This document shows positions 53,434-62,004 of a stretch of 64,000 bases of DNA, piece by piece. Position 1 is the stretch's first letter. Every line of letters begins with the position of its first letter. The notes below the pieces were generated by a model that was not told the origin of the DNA, did no database searches, and worked only from the letters and a program-made list of their open reading frames with translations. The position numbers and the translations under genes were made by a program. Source of the stretch: Polaribacter reichenbachii (GTDB taxonomy: Bacteria; Bacteroidota; Bacteroidia; Flavobacteriales; Flavobacteriaceae); assembly GCF_001975665.1 (NCBI RefSeq), contig NZ_CP019419.1, forward strand, positions 1,054,001 through 1,118,000. Direction: 5' to 3'.

Positions 53434-53970
53434 TTATGTCTTTTTTTCTGTTATTAAATTCTTTAATTTATCCCACCTTGGGTCTGTGGTTTCCACAGTT
53501 TTTTCTTCTTTAATTTCTAATTCTTTTAACTTGTTTAAAGCTTCAGACTCCATTGTACCATCTATAACCTTCGGATGCACTCTTTTGTTAGGAACCGCCA
53601 AAACAATCATTTCATAAATAAATTGAGCTACATTAAACTCGTATGCTTCATGAGGTAAAATTAAAATTTCCTCATTATCATCATAATATTCTGGACCAAA
53701 TTTTACTACTAAAGGTAATTCTGAATCTATTTCTTGGTCATATAACTCATTTGTTACATCACAAGGAACTTCTACAGTACCTTCTGTTATAAAATTAAGC
53801 TCAAATAATGTGCTTTTTTTTACAAAATTTAAAGAAACTTTAATCGATGAACTTACAAAATCATCATAATTAAAAGCTTCAAAGAACTTGTTATCAATTG
53901 AATAATTAAACTGGTGTTTTCCTTCTTTTAATCCTACAAACTGTATGTTGAATTGCTTTAAGTCTTTCAT
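53434..53970 (-). CDS. DUF177 (YceD-like) protein
   Basis: 178 residues from the ATG at 53968-53970; a TTG two codons upstream is also in frame. The family is linked with rpmF in most bacteria and has been implicated in 23S rRNA accumulation in plants and bacteria. Features are [25 protein letters not shown] and a C-terminal [10 protein letters not shown], the latter typical of the family end. The usual second cysteine pair is lacking. Cytoplasmic. Confidence 0.92.
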   Translation of the reverse strand: MKDLKQFNIQFVGLKEGKHQFNYSIDNKFFEAFNYDDFVSSSIKVSLNFVKKSTLFELNFITEGTVEVPCDVTNELYDQEIDSELPLVVKFGPEYYDDNEEILILPHEAYEFNVAQFIYEMIVLAVPNKRVHPKVIDGTMESEALNKLKELEIKEEKTVETTDPRWDKLKNLITEKKT

Positions 53971-54053
53971 AGTCAAACATCAATTGAGCGTGCAAAGATA
54001 CAAAAAAATGTATTTCTGCCATATTTTTATAAAAAAAAGATTATTTTTTAAAT

Positions 54054-55088
54054 TTACCTTACTACCAAAGGTTTTTCAGTTAATTCATTATATTCTTTTC
54101 TACTTTTAAAAACCTGAATAGCAGTAAACAAAGCCTCTTTAAATGATGATGAATTTGCTACGTTTTTACCAGCAATATCATAACCTGTTCCATGATCTGG
54201 TGAGGTTCTTATTTTACTTAACCCTGCTGTAAAATTAACTCCTTTACCAAAAGACAGCGCTTTAAAAGGCGCTAAACCTTGATCATGATAGGTTGCCAAA
54301 ACACCATCGAACTGCTTATAAGTTTCTGAACCAAAAAAACCATCTGCTGCATAAGGTCCAAAAACTAACTTACCTGTTGCTGCAATTTTATCTACAGTAG
54401 GTTTTATAACCTCATCATCTTCTTTACCAATTACTCCATGGTCTCCACAATGCGGATTTAATCCTAAAACAGCAATTTTTGGTTTACTAATGCCAAAATC
54501 TTGCTTTAAAGAAGTGTGCATAGTTTCTACTTTACTTTTTATCAATTCTGGTGTAATAGATTCAGCTACTTTAGATATTGGAATATGACCTGTAATTAAA
54601 CCAATTCGTAATTCATCCGTCATTAAAATCATTAAACTTTTACCCTCTAAATTGGCTTCTAAATATTCTGTATGCCCAGGAAAATTAAATTCTTCTGATT
54701 GTATATTTTCTTTGTTGATGGGTGCAGTTAATAAAACATCAACTTTACCTTCTTTTAAATGTTTGGTTGCAGATGCTAAAGATCTTGCTGCATATTCTCC
54801 AGAAACCTTAGTTGCTGTACCCAATTCAATTTTTACATCTTCTTTCCAAATATTTAAAACATTTATTTTAGAATGATTTACTTGGTTTAAAGAATTGATT
54901 CCTTGAACAGGCACGTCAATACCTAAAACCTTTTTATGACTAGAAATGGCTTTTGTAGCTCCGAATAAAACAGGTGTACAAAAATCTAACATTCTCTTGT
55001 CTTGAAACGTCTTTAAAATTACCTCAATACCAATTCCGTTTAAATCTCCAATTGAAATTCCTACGATTATTTTATCAGTTTTATCCAT
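54054..55088 (-). CDS. pdxA: 4-hydroxythreonine-4-phosphate dehydrogenase
   Basis: 344 residues from the ATG at 55086-55088 (MDKTDKIIVGISIGD). The open frame runs 30 codons further but would overlap the ribE gene, so the shorter start is chosen. Metal-binding histidines lie in FPGHTEYL, PHCGDHG and YHDQGLAPFK; the end TSPDHGTGYDIAGK is typical. The enzyme oxidises 4-phosphohydroxy-L-threonine in pyridoxal phosphate synthesis. It diverges from ribE with a 58-base shared promoter region. Confidence 0.95.
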   Translation of the reverse strand: MDKTDKIIVGISIGDLNGIGIEVILKTFQDKRMLDFCTPVLFGATKAISSHKKVLGIDVPVQGINSLNQVNHSKINVLNIWKEDVKIELGTATKVSGEYAARSLASATKHLKEGKVDVLLTAPINKENIQSEEFNFPGHTEYLEANLEGKSLMILMTDELRIGLITGHIPISKVAESITPELIKSKVETMHTSLKQDFGISKPKIAVLGLNPHCGDHGVIGKEDDEVIKPTVDKIAATGKLVFGPYAADGFFGSETYKQFDGVLATYHDQGLAPFKALSFGKGVNFTAGLSKIRTSPDHGTGYDIAGKNVANSSSFKEALFTAIQVFKSRKEYNELTEKPLVVR

Positions 55089-55108
55089 AGTAAACCTTGT
55101 AATATGCT

Positions 55109-55116
55109 TATTTTTG
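55109..55116 (+). promoter_or_regulatory. ribE: Predicted -7 box for ribE
   Basis: TATTTTTG fits TAnnTTTG and ends 30 bases before the ribE ATG. No -33 element at usual spacing is clear. Confidence 0.4.
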
Positions 55117-55122
55117 TAAGTA

Positions 55123-55130
55123 CAAAAGTA
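55123..55130 (-). promoter_or_regulatory. pdxA: Predicted -7 box for pdxA
   Basis: On the minus strand this reads TACTTTTG, matching TAnnTTTG, 35 bases before the pdxA ATG. It faces the ribE box with six bases between, so the two promoters overlap. Confidence 0.4.
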
Positions 55131-55146
55131 ACCAATTTTTAACGAT

Positions 55147-55731
55147 ATGTTTACAGGAATCATAGAAACACTTGGCACAGTTACAAACGTAGTAAAAGAA
55201 CAAGAAAATGTTCATTTAACTATTCAAAGTACAATTACTAATGAATTAAAAATAGACCAAAGTGTAGCTCATAATGGTGTTTGCTTAACTGTGGTTAATG
55301 TTAAAGGTAATGAATATACTGTAACTGCCATTAAAGAAACTTTAGACAAAACCAATATTGGTAAATTAAAAATTGCTGATATTGTAAATCTAGAACGTGC
55401 TATGAAATTAGGCGATAGACTTGATGGCCATATTGTACAAGGCCATGTAGATGAAACAGGAATTTGTACAAATATTAAAGACGAGAATGGAAGCACTGTT
55501 TATACTTTTGAATACAATTCTGATAAAAATAACATCACCATAGAAAAAGGTTCTATAACTGTAAATGGTGTGAGTTTAACTGTGGTTAATTCTACCAAAA
55601 ACGGATTTTCAGTTGCTATAATTCCTTATACAAAAGAAAATACCACTTTTAAAACACTTAAAGTTGGTGATACTGTTAATTTAGAATTTGATGTGATTGG
55701 GAAGTATGTTGCTCGATTGACGAATTTGTAA
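55147..55731 (+). CDS. ribE: Riboflavin synthase, alpha chain
   Basis: 194 residues made of two homologous lumazine-binding barrels (about 1-95 and 97-194). The MFTGIIETLGTV start and the repeated NGVCLTVV and NGVSLTVV motifs are diagnostic. The enzyme dismutates two 6,7-dimethyl-8-ribityllumazine molecules to riboflavin. It diverges from pdxA and has no FMN riboswitch that I can see in the 58-base leader region. Confidence 0.96.
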   Translation: MFTGIIETLGTVTNVVKEQENVHLTIQSTITNELKIDQSVAHNGVCLTVVNVKGNEYTVTAIKETLDKTNIGKLKIADIVNLERAMKLGDRLDGHIVQGHVDETGICTNIKDENGSTVYTFEYNSDKNNITIEKGSITVNGVSLTVVNSTKNGFSVAIIPYTKENTTFKTLKVGDTVNLEFDVIGKYVARLTNL

Positions 55732-55751
55732 GTTTTTGTTATTTATAAAAA

Positions 55752-56135
55752 CTAGTTTTCTAACACATAAACAGTATCTAAAATTTTTCCGTTTTTATCT
55801 AATTTTATTTTTTGAATAAATTTATTTTCAAATGTGATTTCATTATTTTTTGGGTTTCCAGTTATAAATTTCACTTTATAATAAATATCTTTTTCAAAAT
55901 TACCAGAGTAGTTTTTTGTTGTTTTTCCAAAAAAAACTTTTCCTTTATTTTTAAACCTGTATTTATATAATAAACCTGTATATCCTACTAACCTTATAGA
56001 AGTTACATCATAAACTACTCCATAAGCTTCAGATTTATTCGAAAAAAGTTCTGTTTTATTATTTAGATAAATATATAAGCCATAAGCCAAAATAATAAAG
56101 CCAAGAATCCAAGAATATTTTTGAAAGAAATTCAC
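55752..56135 (-). CDS. Hypothetical single-pass membrane protein (DUF3592-like)
   Basis: 127 residues. One N-terminal membrane helix (about 10-25, WILGFIILAYGLYIYL) then a beta-rich domain (YGVVYDVTSIRLVG, KYRFKNKGKVFFGKT) that recalls DUF3592-like proteins. The start is a GTG that overlaps the holB stop by one base (TAGTG), which points to translational coupling. Function unknown. Confidence 0.7.
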   Translation of the reverse strand: MNFFQKYSWILGFIILAYGLYIYLNNKTELFSNKSEAYGVVYDVTSIRLVGYTGLLYKYRFKNKGKVFFGKTTKNYSGNFEKDIYYKVKFITGNPKNNEITFENKFIQKIKLDKNGKILDTVYVLEN

Positions 56136-57277
56136 TAAACCTTAGCCTCTTTTTTATGCAAAAACCGCGTCAATTTCATAGAAAGATCTAGTAGAATAAT
56201 TTTTGCATTTCCGTTTCTTTCTATGTGATACATGGCTTCACTAATTTCTTTTTCGATATCTAAAATGTTTCCAGAATGCACAAAAGGTGCAAATTTAGAC
56301 AATTGAAAACCTGTTTTAGATTCCATAAAAACCAAATTATCTGACTTGTAATTGAGTAAAAGTGCTTGTCTAAAAAACTGCAAGCAATACTCTAAAAAAC
56401 GTTTTTGAGTTTCTCTACCCGATTTTGCTATACTTTCTGACCAACCAATTAATTGCTGAACAACAGCGGTATTTCCTTTGGCTTTAAACGCAGTTCTAAT
56501 CCAAGTTACAAACCATTCTTCAAAAACCAAATCAGAAGAATCGTTATGTAAAAGATGTAAAGCTTTATTGAAATTTCCTTCTGCTTGGTGTGCAATATTT
56601 GCAGCTTTGTTATCATCTACTTGATGATTAACAACCAGGGCATTTGCAATATCTTGTTCTGATAAAGCAGGAAAATGTAAAGCCTGACAACGCGATTTTA
56701 TAGTATTTATAATCTGTTCTTCGTTTTCAGTTATCAACAGAAAAACAGTTTTTTCTGGTGGCTCTTCTATCAGTTTTAATAATTTATTGGCTGCAGCAAT
56801 GTTCATTTTTTCTGCCATCCAAATAATCATCACTTTAAAACCACCTTCGTAACTTTTTAATTTTAGCTTTTTTACAACAGCCTCAGCTTCATCAACACCA
56901 ATTAAACCTTGCTTATTTTCTACTCCAATATGTTGCAACCAATTAAACAAACTTCCATAGAGTTGGGTTTCTATAAATTCGCGCCAATCTTCTAAAAAGA
57001 GATTACTAACTGGGTGTTTTTTAACAGAATCATTGGTAGTTACTGGGAATGCAAAATGCAAATCTGGGTGCTGTAGTTTGTTACATTTTAGGTTACAAGC
57101 ATCAACGTTATCAGAAAAATTACACAATAAAAATTGTGCATAAGCAATTGCCATTGGCAAAGTACCACAACCTTCTTTACCCACAAATAATTGTGCGTGC
57201 GGAATTCTGCCATTCTCAGCCGAAGTTTGCAAATGTTTTTTTATGTGTTCTTGACCTATAATTTGGTTGAAAAGCAT
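56135..57277 (-). CDS. holB: DNA polymerase III delta-prime-like clamp-loader subunit
   Basis: 380 residues from the ATG at 57275-57277; a TTG two codons upstream also opens the frame. The AAA+ fold is clear (IIGQEHIKKHLQTSAENGRIPHAQLFVG) but the P-loop is degenerate (GKEGCGTLP), as expected for delta-prime. Zinc-type cysteines appear in ACNLKCNKLQHPD. IKSRCQALHFPAL is the SRC motif that completes a neighbour's ATP site. Part of the clamp loader in replication. Confidence 0.9.
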   Translation of the reverse strand: MLFNQIIGQEHIKKHLQTSAENGRIPHAQLFVGKEGCGTLPMAIAYAQFLLCNFSDNVDACNLKCNKLQHPDLHFAFPVTTNDSVKKHPVSNLFLEDWREFIETQLYGSLFNWLQHIGVENKQGLIGVDEAEAVVKKLKLKSYEGGFKVMIIWMAEKMNIAAANKLLKLIEEPPEKTVFLLITENEEQIINTIKSRCQALHFPALSEQDIANALVVNHQVDDNKAANIAHQAEGNFNKALHLLHNDSSDLVFEEWFVTWIRTAFKAKGNTAVVQQLIGWSESIAKSGRETQKRFLEYCLQFFRQALLLNYKSDNLVFMESKTGFQLSKFAPFVHSGNILDIEKEISEAMYHIERNGNAKIILLDLSMKLTRFLHKKEAKV

Positions 57278-57444
57278 AGGCAAATATAAAAATTAGTTCG
57301 CCACTAAATCATAATTTATAATTATAAATAGAACACAGTTTCTTAAAGTTTAAAATCGTGTTTTTAACACTGAATTCTAAACAAATAATTTACGCAAACG
57401 TTATCTTAACTTTTAAGTTATCAATTTTAGTAAACGTAAATAAA

Positions 57445-57469
57445 AAAGTATTTTTGTTAAAAATACTTT
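57445..57469 (+). promoter_or_regulatory. pgk: 25-base palindrome overlapping the pgk promoter
   Basis: Arms 57445-57455 and 57459-57469 (AAAGTATTTTT and AAAAATACTTT) are perfectly complementary with spacer GTT. The left arm contains TATTTTTG (57449-57456), a TAnnTTTG box. The element ends five bases before the pgk ATG. It could be an operator, or a leader hairpin if transcription starts upstream. Confidence 0.5.
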
Positions 57470-57474
57470 CAACA

Positions 57475-58662
57475 ATGAAAACATTAAACGATTTTAATTT
57501 TAAGAATAAAAAAGCAATTATACGTGTAGATTTTAATGTGCCTTTAAATGATAAATTTGAAGTTACTGATGCTACTAGAATTCAGGCTGCAAAACCTACT
57601 ATTATTAAGATTTTAGAAGATGGAGGAAGCTGTGTTTTAATGTCGCATTTAGGAAGACCAAAAGGCAAACAAGAAGAGTTTTCTTTAAAACACATTGTTG
57701 CTAAAGTAAAAGAAATTATTGGCGTAAATGTAAAGTTTGTTGATGATTCTATAGGTGAAAAAGTAGAAGAAGCTGTTGCCAATTTAGAAGATGGAGAAAT
57801 TCTTTTATTAGAAAATTTACGTTTTTACGAAGAAGAGAAAAAAGGTGATGTTGCTTTTGCAGAAAAACTATCTAAATTAGGTGATATTTATGTAAATGAT
57901 GCTTTTGGTACTGCACACAGAGCACACGCATCAACAACTATTATTGCTCAATTTTTTGAAGATAATAAATGTTTTGGAAGCTTATTAGCAAGAGAAATTG
58001 AAAGTATAGATAAAGTTTTAAATAACTCAGAAAAACCAGTTTTAGCAATTTTAGGTGGAGCAAAAGTATCATCAAAAATTACAGTTATCGAAAATATTTT
58101 AGATAAAGTAGATCATCTAATTATTGGTGGTGGTATGACTTTTACTTTTGTTAAAGCACAAGGTGGTTCTGTTGGAGATTCTATTTGCGAAGATGATAAA
58201 ATGGAATTAGCGCTAGATATTTTAAAACAAGCCAAAGAAAAAGGTGTTGAAGTTCATATTCCTGTTGATGTTATTGCTGCTGATGATTTTAGTAATACTG
58301 CAAATACACAAGTTTTAGATGTTACTCAAATTCCTGATGGATGGCAAGGTTTAGATGCTGGACCAAAATCTTTAGCAATTTTTGATGAAGTAGTTAACAA
58401 ATCGAAAACTATTTTATGGAATGGACCTTTAGGTGTTTTTGAAATGGAATCTTTTGCAAAAGGTACTATTGCTCTTGGGCATTCTATTGATAACTCTACC
58501 AAAAATGGAGCATTTTCTTTAGTTGGTGGTGGCGATTCTGTTGCTGCTGTTAAACAATTTGGTTTTGCAGATAAAGTAAGTTATGTTTCTACTGGTGGTG
58601 GAGCAATGTTAGAAATGTTAGAAGGTAAATCTTTACCTGGTATAGAAGCGATTTTAAAGTAA
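57475..58662 (+). CDS. pgk: Phosphoglycerate kinase
   Basis: 395 residues from the ATG at 57475 ([20 protein letters not shown]). The frame continues 39 codons upstream, but those residues do not match the family and cross the predicted promoter. Motifs [26 protein letters not shown] and [13 protein letters not shown] are all present. It transfers phosphate from 1,3-bisphosphoglycerate to ADP in glycolysis. Single gene with its own terminator. Confidence 0.97.
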   Translation: MKTLNDFNFKNKKAIIRVDFNVPLNDKFEVTDATRIQAAKPTIIKILEDGGSCVLMSHLGRPKGKQEEFSLKHIVAKVKEIIGVNVKFVDDSIGEKVEEAVANLEDGEILLLENLRFYEEEKKGDVAFAEKLSKLGDIYVNDAFGTAHRAHASTTIIAQFFEDNKCFGSLLAREIESIDKVLNNSEKPVLAILGGAKVSSKITVIENILDKVDHLIIGGGMTFTFVKAQGGSVGDSICEDDKMELALDILKQAKEKGVEVHIPVDVIAADDFSNTANTQVLDVTQIPDGWQGLDAGPKSLAIFDEVVNKSKTILWNGPLGVFEMESFAKGTIALGHSIDNSTKNGAFSLVGGGDSVAAVKQFGFADKVSYVSTGGGAMLEMLEGKSLPGIEAILK

Positions 58663-58692
58663 ACGTTTATAACGTTTTTTGATTATAAATTT

Positions 58693-58722
58693 AAGCGTGT
58701 AATTTTTTAAAATTACACGCTT
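58693..58722 (+). terminator. pgk: Intrinsic terminator of pgk
   Basis: Arms from 58693 and to 58722 (AAGCGTGTAATT with AATTACACGCTT) pair perfectly around a T/A-rich loop, followed by ATTGTTTTATG. It begins 31 bases after the pgk stop. Confidence 0.75.
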
Positions 58723-58802
58723 ATTGTTTTATGATACTTTTAGTTATAATTTAGCTACTTCGTTTACAATTAATAAAAAAAGGCACGAATAAATATTAAA
58801 TA

Positions 58803-59843
58803 ATGAAATACACAACATTACCAAATACAGATGTAAAAGTTTCTAAAATATGTTTAGGAACAATGACTTGGGGTAAACAAAATACACAACAAGAAGGTTT
58901 TGAACAAATGGATTATGCCTTAGAACAAGGAGTTAATTTTTTTGATACTGCAGAATTATACGCTGTACCTGCAAGACCAGAAACGTATGGTGCTACAGAA
59001 GAAATTATAGGAAATTGGTTTAAAAAAACAGGTAATAGAGATAAAGTAATTTTAACTAGTAAAATTGCTGGTGCTGGTGCTTACACAGCTCACATTAGAG
59101 AAAATGGTTTTGCTAAAGAAGCTCTAATAGAAGCTGTTGATGGTAGCTTAAAAAGGTTACAAACAGATTATATAGATTTGTATCAATTGCATTGGCCAAC
59201 AAGAGGTGTAAATACTTTTGGAGTTCGAGATTACCCATATAAAACTTCAGCAAAAGAAGCAGAAAATCATTTAGAGATTCTAGAAACTTTAAACGATTTT
59301 ATAAAACAAGGAAAAATTAAACACATTGGTTTATCTAATGAAACCCCTTGGGGAACAATGAAATATTTACAAACTTCTGAAAACCATAATTTACCAAGAC
59401 CTGTAACCATTCAGAATTCATATTCTCTAGTACATAGAGGTTATGAGGTGGGAATGAGCGAAGTTTCTTTAAGAGAAAATATTGGTTTATTAGCTTATTC
59501 TCCTTTAGCACAAGGTGTATTAACAGGTAAATATTTAAGAGGCAAAAAACCTGCTGATGCAAGAGGAATTTTATTCCCAAATTATATTTTAAGATACCAA
59601 ACAGATTTAGTTGAATCTGCTGTTTTAAAATACGAAGATTTAGCAAAAAAACACGGTTTAACTTTAGCTGAACTATCTTTAGCTTATATAAATCAATTGC
59701 CATTTGTTACTGCAAACATTATTGGAGCAACAAAAATGAATCAATTAAAAGAAAATATAAATTCTATACATATTGATTTATCTGATGAAATTTTAGAAGA
59801 GATTGAAGCAATTCATAAATTAATACCTAATCCTGCACCATAA
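58803..59843 (+). CDS. Aldo/keto reductase (Tas-like)
   Basis: 346 residues of a TIM-barrel NADPH oxidoreductase. The catalytic Asp and Tyr occur in NFFDTAELYAVPARPETYG, the catalytic Lys in VILTSKIAG, and the His in LYQLHWPTRGVNTFG. The cofactor site is IIGATKMNQLKENI. The length and the AELY/PETYG part fit the Tas/YajO-like branch. Physiological substrate is not known. It lies 140 bases beyond pgk with a terminator between, so it is a separate unit. Confidence 0.93.
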   Translation: MKYTTLPNTDVKVSKICLGTMTWGKQNTQQEGFEQMDYALEQGVNFFDTAELYAVPARPETYGATEEIIGNWFKKTGNRDKVILTSKIAGAGAYTAHIRENGFAKEALIEAVDGSLKRLQTDYIDLYQLHWPTRGVNTFGVRDYPYKTSAKEAENHLEILETLNDFIKQGKIKHIGLSNETPWGTMKYLQTSENHNLPRPVTIQNSYSLVHRGYEVGMSEVSLRENIGLLAYSPLAQGVLTGKYLRGKKPADARGILFPNYILRYQTDLVESAVLKYEDLAKKHGLTLAELSLAYINQLPFVTANIIGATKMNQLKENINSIHIDLSDEILEEIEAIHKLIPNPAP

Positions 59844-59845
59844 AT

Positions 59846-59876
59846 CAGTTTGCAGTTTTTAGTATTCAGTTTTCAG
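59846..59876. repeat. Degenerate CAGTTT repeat
   Basis: Three CAGTTT words and a final TTTTCAG form an imperfect short repeat right after the aldo/keto reductase stop. Likely simple intergenic sequence of no specific function. Confidence 0.35.
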
Positions 59877-59886
59877 CAAAAAAAAA

Positions 59887-59915
59887 AATCCGAAGTAATT
59901 ATTTTACTTTGGATT
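59887..59915. terminator. Bidirectional intrinsic terminator
   Basis: Arms 59887-59898 and 59904-59915 pair with one G-T wobble. A T-run follows on the plus strand and an A-run precedes it, giving U-tracts in both directions. It serves the aldo/keto reductase gene and the converging toxin gene, whose stop codon overlaps the T-run. Confidence 0.8.
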
Positions 59916-59919
59916 TTTT

Positions 59920-60186
59920 TTAAGGAAATACTTTATAAATATCATTTCGCTTCAAGAAACGAGCGATTTCTATTTTTTTATCAGAATAGTAAAAACCTAA
60001 TCTATAATCACCAATTCTAATTCTGTAGGCTTCTGGATGACCAGACATTTTTTTTACACTAGAAATTCCGAATAAATCATCTGTTTCTTCAAGATTTAAA
60101 AAAACTTTTGCCAAATTGTTTAATAACTTTTTGTCTTTTATTTTTTTTAAATCTTTAACTAAACTCTCTAGGTAAATTATCTCCAT
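59920..60186 (-). CDS. RelE/ParE-family toxin
   Basis: 88 residues with the compact RelE/ParE fold: MEIIYLESLVKDLKKIKDK, KKMSGHPEAYRIRIGDYRLGF and a C-terminal EIARFLKRNDIYKVFP. The basic residues Arg55, Arg57 and Arg62 in the central strands and the arginine near the end are the usual catalytic-site candidates. It starts directly after the antitoxin stop with no gap. Probably an mRNA interferase of a type II toxin-antitoxin system, although ParE-like gyrase activity is not excluded. Confidence 0.88.
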   Translation of the reverse strand: MEIIYLESLVKDLKKIKDKKLLNNLAKVFLNLEETDDLFGISSVKKMSGHPEAYRIRIGDYRLGFYYSDKKIEIARFLKRNDIYKVFP

Positions 60187-60435
60187 TTACTCTAATAATT
60201 TGAATACATCATCTCTACTAACTGTTTTAGCTCTATCAGCTTGTTGCATTAAAAGCAAAAGTCCAATGTCTTCCTTTTCTTCTTGAGATAAACTATCTAG
60301 TTGCTCTTTTTCTTTATTCTTAACAAATAATTCAATAGCTTTTTCCATTAGAGCTTTTACACTCAAACCTTCAAAAGCTGATAAAACTTTAAGTTTAGTA
60401 AGAATAGTATCATCTATTTCTACTAATTTTTTCAT
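60187..60435 (-). CDS. Antitoxin of the RelE-type pair
   Basis: 82 residues. The N-terminal 45 residues (KKLVEIDDTILTKLKVLSAF, then GLSVKALMEKAIELF) look like a ribbon-helix-helix DNA-binding unit; the C-terminal acidic part (SQEEKEDIGLLLLMQQADRAK, then DDVFKLLE) should wrap the toxin. Antitoxin before toxin with adjacent ends is the classical order. Likely autorepresses with the toxin. Confidence 0.82.
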   Translation of the reverse strand: MKKLVEIDDTILTKLKVLSAFEGLSVKALMEKAIELFVKNKEKEQLDSLSQEEKEDIGLLLLMQQADRAKTVSRDDVFKLLE

Positions 60436-60470
60436 TTACAAGTATTTATATTTATTAAATATAATACAAA

Positions 60471-60485
60471 TATATATTATATATA
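60471..60485. promoter_or_regulatory. AT palindrome upstream of the antitoxin gene
   Basis: TATATAT-T-ATATATA is a perfect 15-base palindrome 36 bases upstream of the antitoxin start. Toxin-antitoxin operons are usually autorepressed at such sites; in this AT-rich DNA it could be chance. Confidence 0.3.
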
Positions 60486-60498
60486 CTTTATATACAAT

Positions 60499-61077
60499 TT
60501 AATTCGATCTAAACTTAAAAACCCTTCCGTCTTTTAAACCGTAAACTTCTTTACTTTCTTTACAAGTTGCAAAACCATCCTCATCGAAAGTAAGTGTGTG
60601 CCCATATTCGCTAACCCAGCCAATTTGTTTAGATGGATTACCAACTACTAATGCATAAGGCAAAACTTCTTTTGTAACTACAGTTCCTGCACCAATAAAA
60701 GCATATTCGCCAATAGTATTACCACAAATAATTGTTGCATTTGCACCAATACTTGCTCCTTTTTTAACGATAGTTTTTAAATATCTATTCTTTCTATTAA
60801 TGGCACTTCTTGGATTTATTACATTTGTAAAAACCATTGATGGGCCTAAAAAAACATCATCTTCGCAAGTAACACCAGAGTAAATAGAAACATTATTTTG
60901 CACCTTTACATTTTTACCTAAAACCACATTAGGAGAAACCACAATATTCTGACCAAGGTTACAATTCTCACCAATTTTACTGTTAGACATTATATGACTA
61001 AAATGCCAAATTTTAGTTCCTTTTCCTATTTTACAATTATTATCTACAACAGCCGTTTCGTGCGCAAAGTATTCCAT
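60499..61077 (-). CDS. Hexapeptide-repeat N-acetyltransferase (WbpD/WlbB-like)
   Basis: 192 residues of left-handed beta-helix hexapeptides (for example [40 protein letters not shown]). The opening [27 protein letters not shown] and the FTNVINPRS part are characteristic of enzymes that acetylate UDP-linked 3-amino-2,3-dideoxy-glucuronate in O-antigen or capsule synthesis. No other polysaccharide genes are adjacent in this window, so its pathway must be completed elsewhere. Cytoplasmic trimer by family. Confidence 0.88.
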   Translation of the reverse strand: MEYFAHETAVVDNNCKIGKGTKIWHFSHIMSNSKIGENCNLGQNIVVSPNVVLGKNVKVQNNVSIYSGVTCEDDVFLGPSMVFTNVINPRSAINRKNRYLKTIVKKGASIGANATIICGNTIGEYAFIGAGTVVTKEVLPYALVVGNPSKQIGWVSEYGHTLTFDEDGFATCKESKEVYGLKDGRVFKFRSN

Positions 61078-61125
61078 TTCAAAAAATTAGGTTAGTTTTT
61101 AGTTCTGCAAATGTACTAAATATAA

Positions 61126-61149
61126 AAACCCAACTAAAAAGTTGGGTTT
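61126..61149 (-). terminator. Intrinsic terminator of the TonB-domain gene
   Basis: Perfect ten-base arms 61126-61135 and 61140-61149 with an AAAA loop. U-tracts flank both sides; on the minus strand it ends the TonB-domain gene 23 bases after the stop. Confidence 0.8.
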
Positions 61150-61171
61150 ATTTTTTTAAATGTATTAATTT

Positions 61172-61915
61172 TTACTCTATTATAAAAGAAATTGGTAGGT
61201 TATACTTTACTTTTACAGGTCTGTTATTTTGTATTCCTGGAGAAAATTTTGGTAATTTGTTAATTAAACCTTTTGTTTCTAGCTTTAATTTAGCGTGTGG
61301 AGCTCTAATTTTAATATCAACTACATTGCCTTTATCATCAATAATAAATTGAGTACTAATTCTATATTTTCCAGAATTTAAGCCTAAATCATTTGCCAAA
61401 CCAACATCAAAATTACGTTGTACAAATTTCTTCATTTTTTTATCGAAACAAATTCTGTTTTCTTCTTTTGACAAACCTTCACAACCCTTAAAAACTGGTG
61501 CATTTTGTACAAAGTCATAAGGTACATCTTCGATAATTGTTTCTGGTATATCTACTTCAATAATATCACCTTCATTTAATTCTACCTGCTTAACATCTGT
61601 AGGTTCAGGATCAATTAAGGTTTCTATAATTTCATTATCACCCTTTTCCACAGGTTCATCTTCTAAAAAAACAGAATTTTGAGCCACTTTAATCTTTGGT
61701 TGCTTTTTAGGTTCTCGTTTAAAAACGGGGACTTCATCTGGGTTTAGGTACACTGTTTCTGGCTGATGAAATTCTTTAGCCATAACAGATTTTTTCTCGG
61801 TTTTGTGCTCTAATGTTAGGTAGACAATAAAAAGCACTAATACAAGTCCTAACTGGGTAAAAATGGTTGAGAACTTTTCTAATTGTTTGGTTGGTAGTTT
61901 TTTTACGTTTTTCAT
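61172..61915 (-). CDS. TonB C-terminal domain protein (energy transducer)
   Basis: 247 residues: a short cytoplasmic part, one membrane helix (about 18-37, FTQLGLVLVLFIVYLTL), a Pro/Glu-rich periplasmic spacer (45-130) and a TonB C-terminal domain (about 165-247, YRISTQFIIDDKGNVVDIKI, then NRPVKVKYNLPISFII). Such proteins pass proton-motive-force energy to outer-membrane receptors, including SusC transporters. No exbB/exbD or receptor is nearby. Confidence 0.9.
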   Translation of the reverse strand: MKNVKKLPTKQLEKFSTIFTQLGLVLVLFIVYLTLEHKTEKKSVMAKEFHQPETVYLNPDEVPVFKREPKKQPKIKVAQNSVFLEDEPVEKGDNEIIETLIDPEPTDVKQVELNEGDIIEVDIPETIIEDVPYDFVQNAPVFKGCEGLSKEENRICFDKKMKKFVQRNFDVGLANDLGLNSGKYRISTQFIIDDKGNVVDIKIRAPHAKLKLETKGLINKLPKFSPGIQNNRPVKVKYNLPISFIIE

Positions 61916-62004
61916 AATTAGAAAGTTTTATATGTTAAGATTTTGTTAAACCAAATAGCGTGCCAAAATTTGATTAACTCTTTTTATTTAGTTACTTTTA
62001 AAAA

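Noticed and set aside
55089..55178. Upstream extension of pdxA
   Set aside because: It would overlap ribE and both promoter boxes; the family start is MDKTDKIIVG.
57358..57474. Upstream extension of pgk
   Set aside because: The residues do not resemble the phosphoglycerate kinase N terminus and cover the promoter palindrome.
59335..59703. 122-codon open frame antisense to the aldo/keto reductase
   Set aside because: Leucine/isoleucine-rich shadow of AT-rich coding DNA; the reductase on the other strand is complete.
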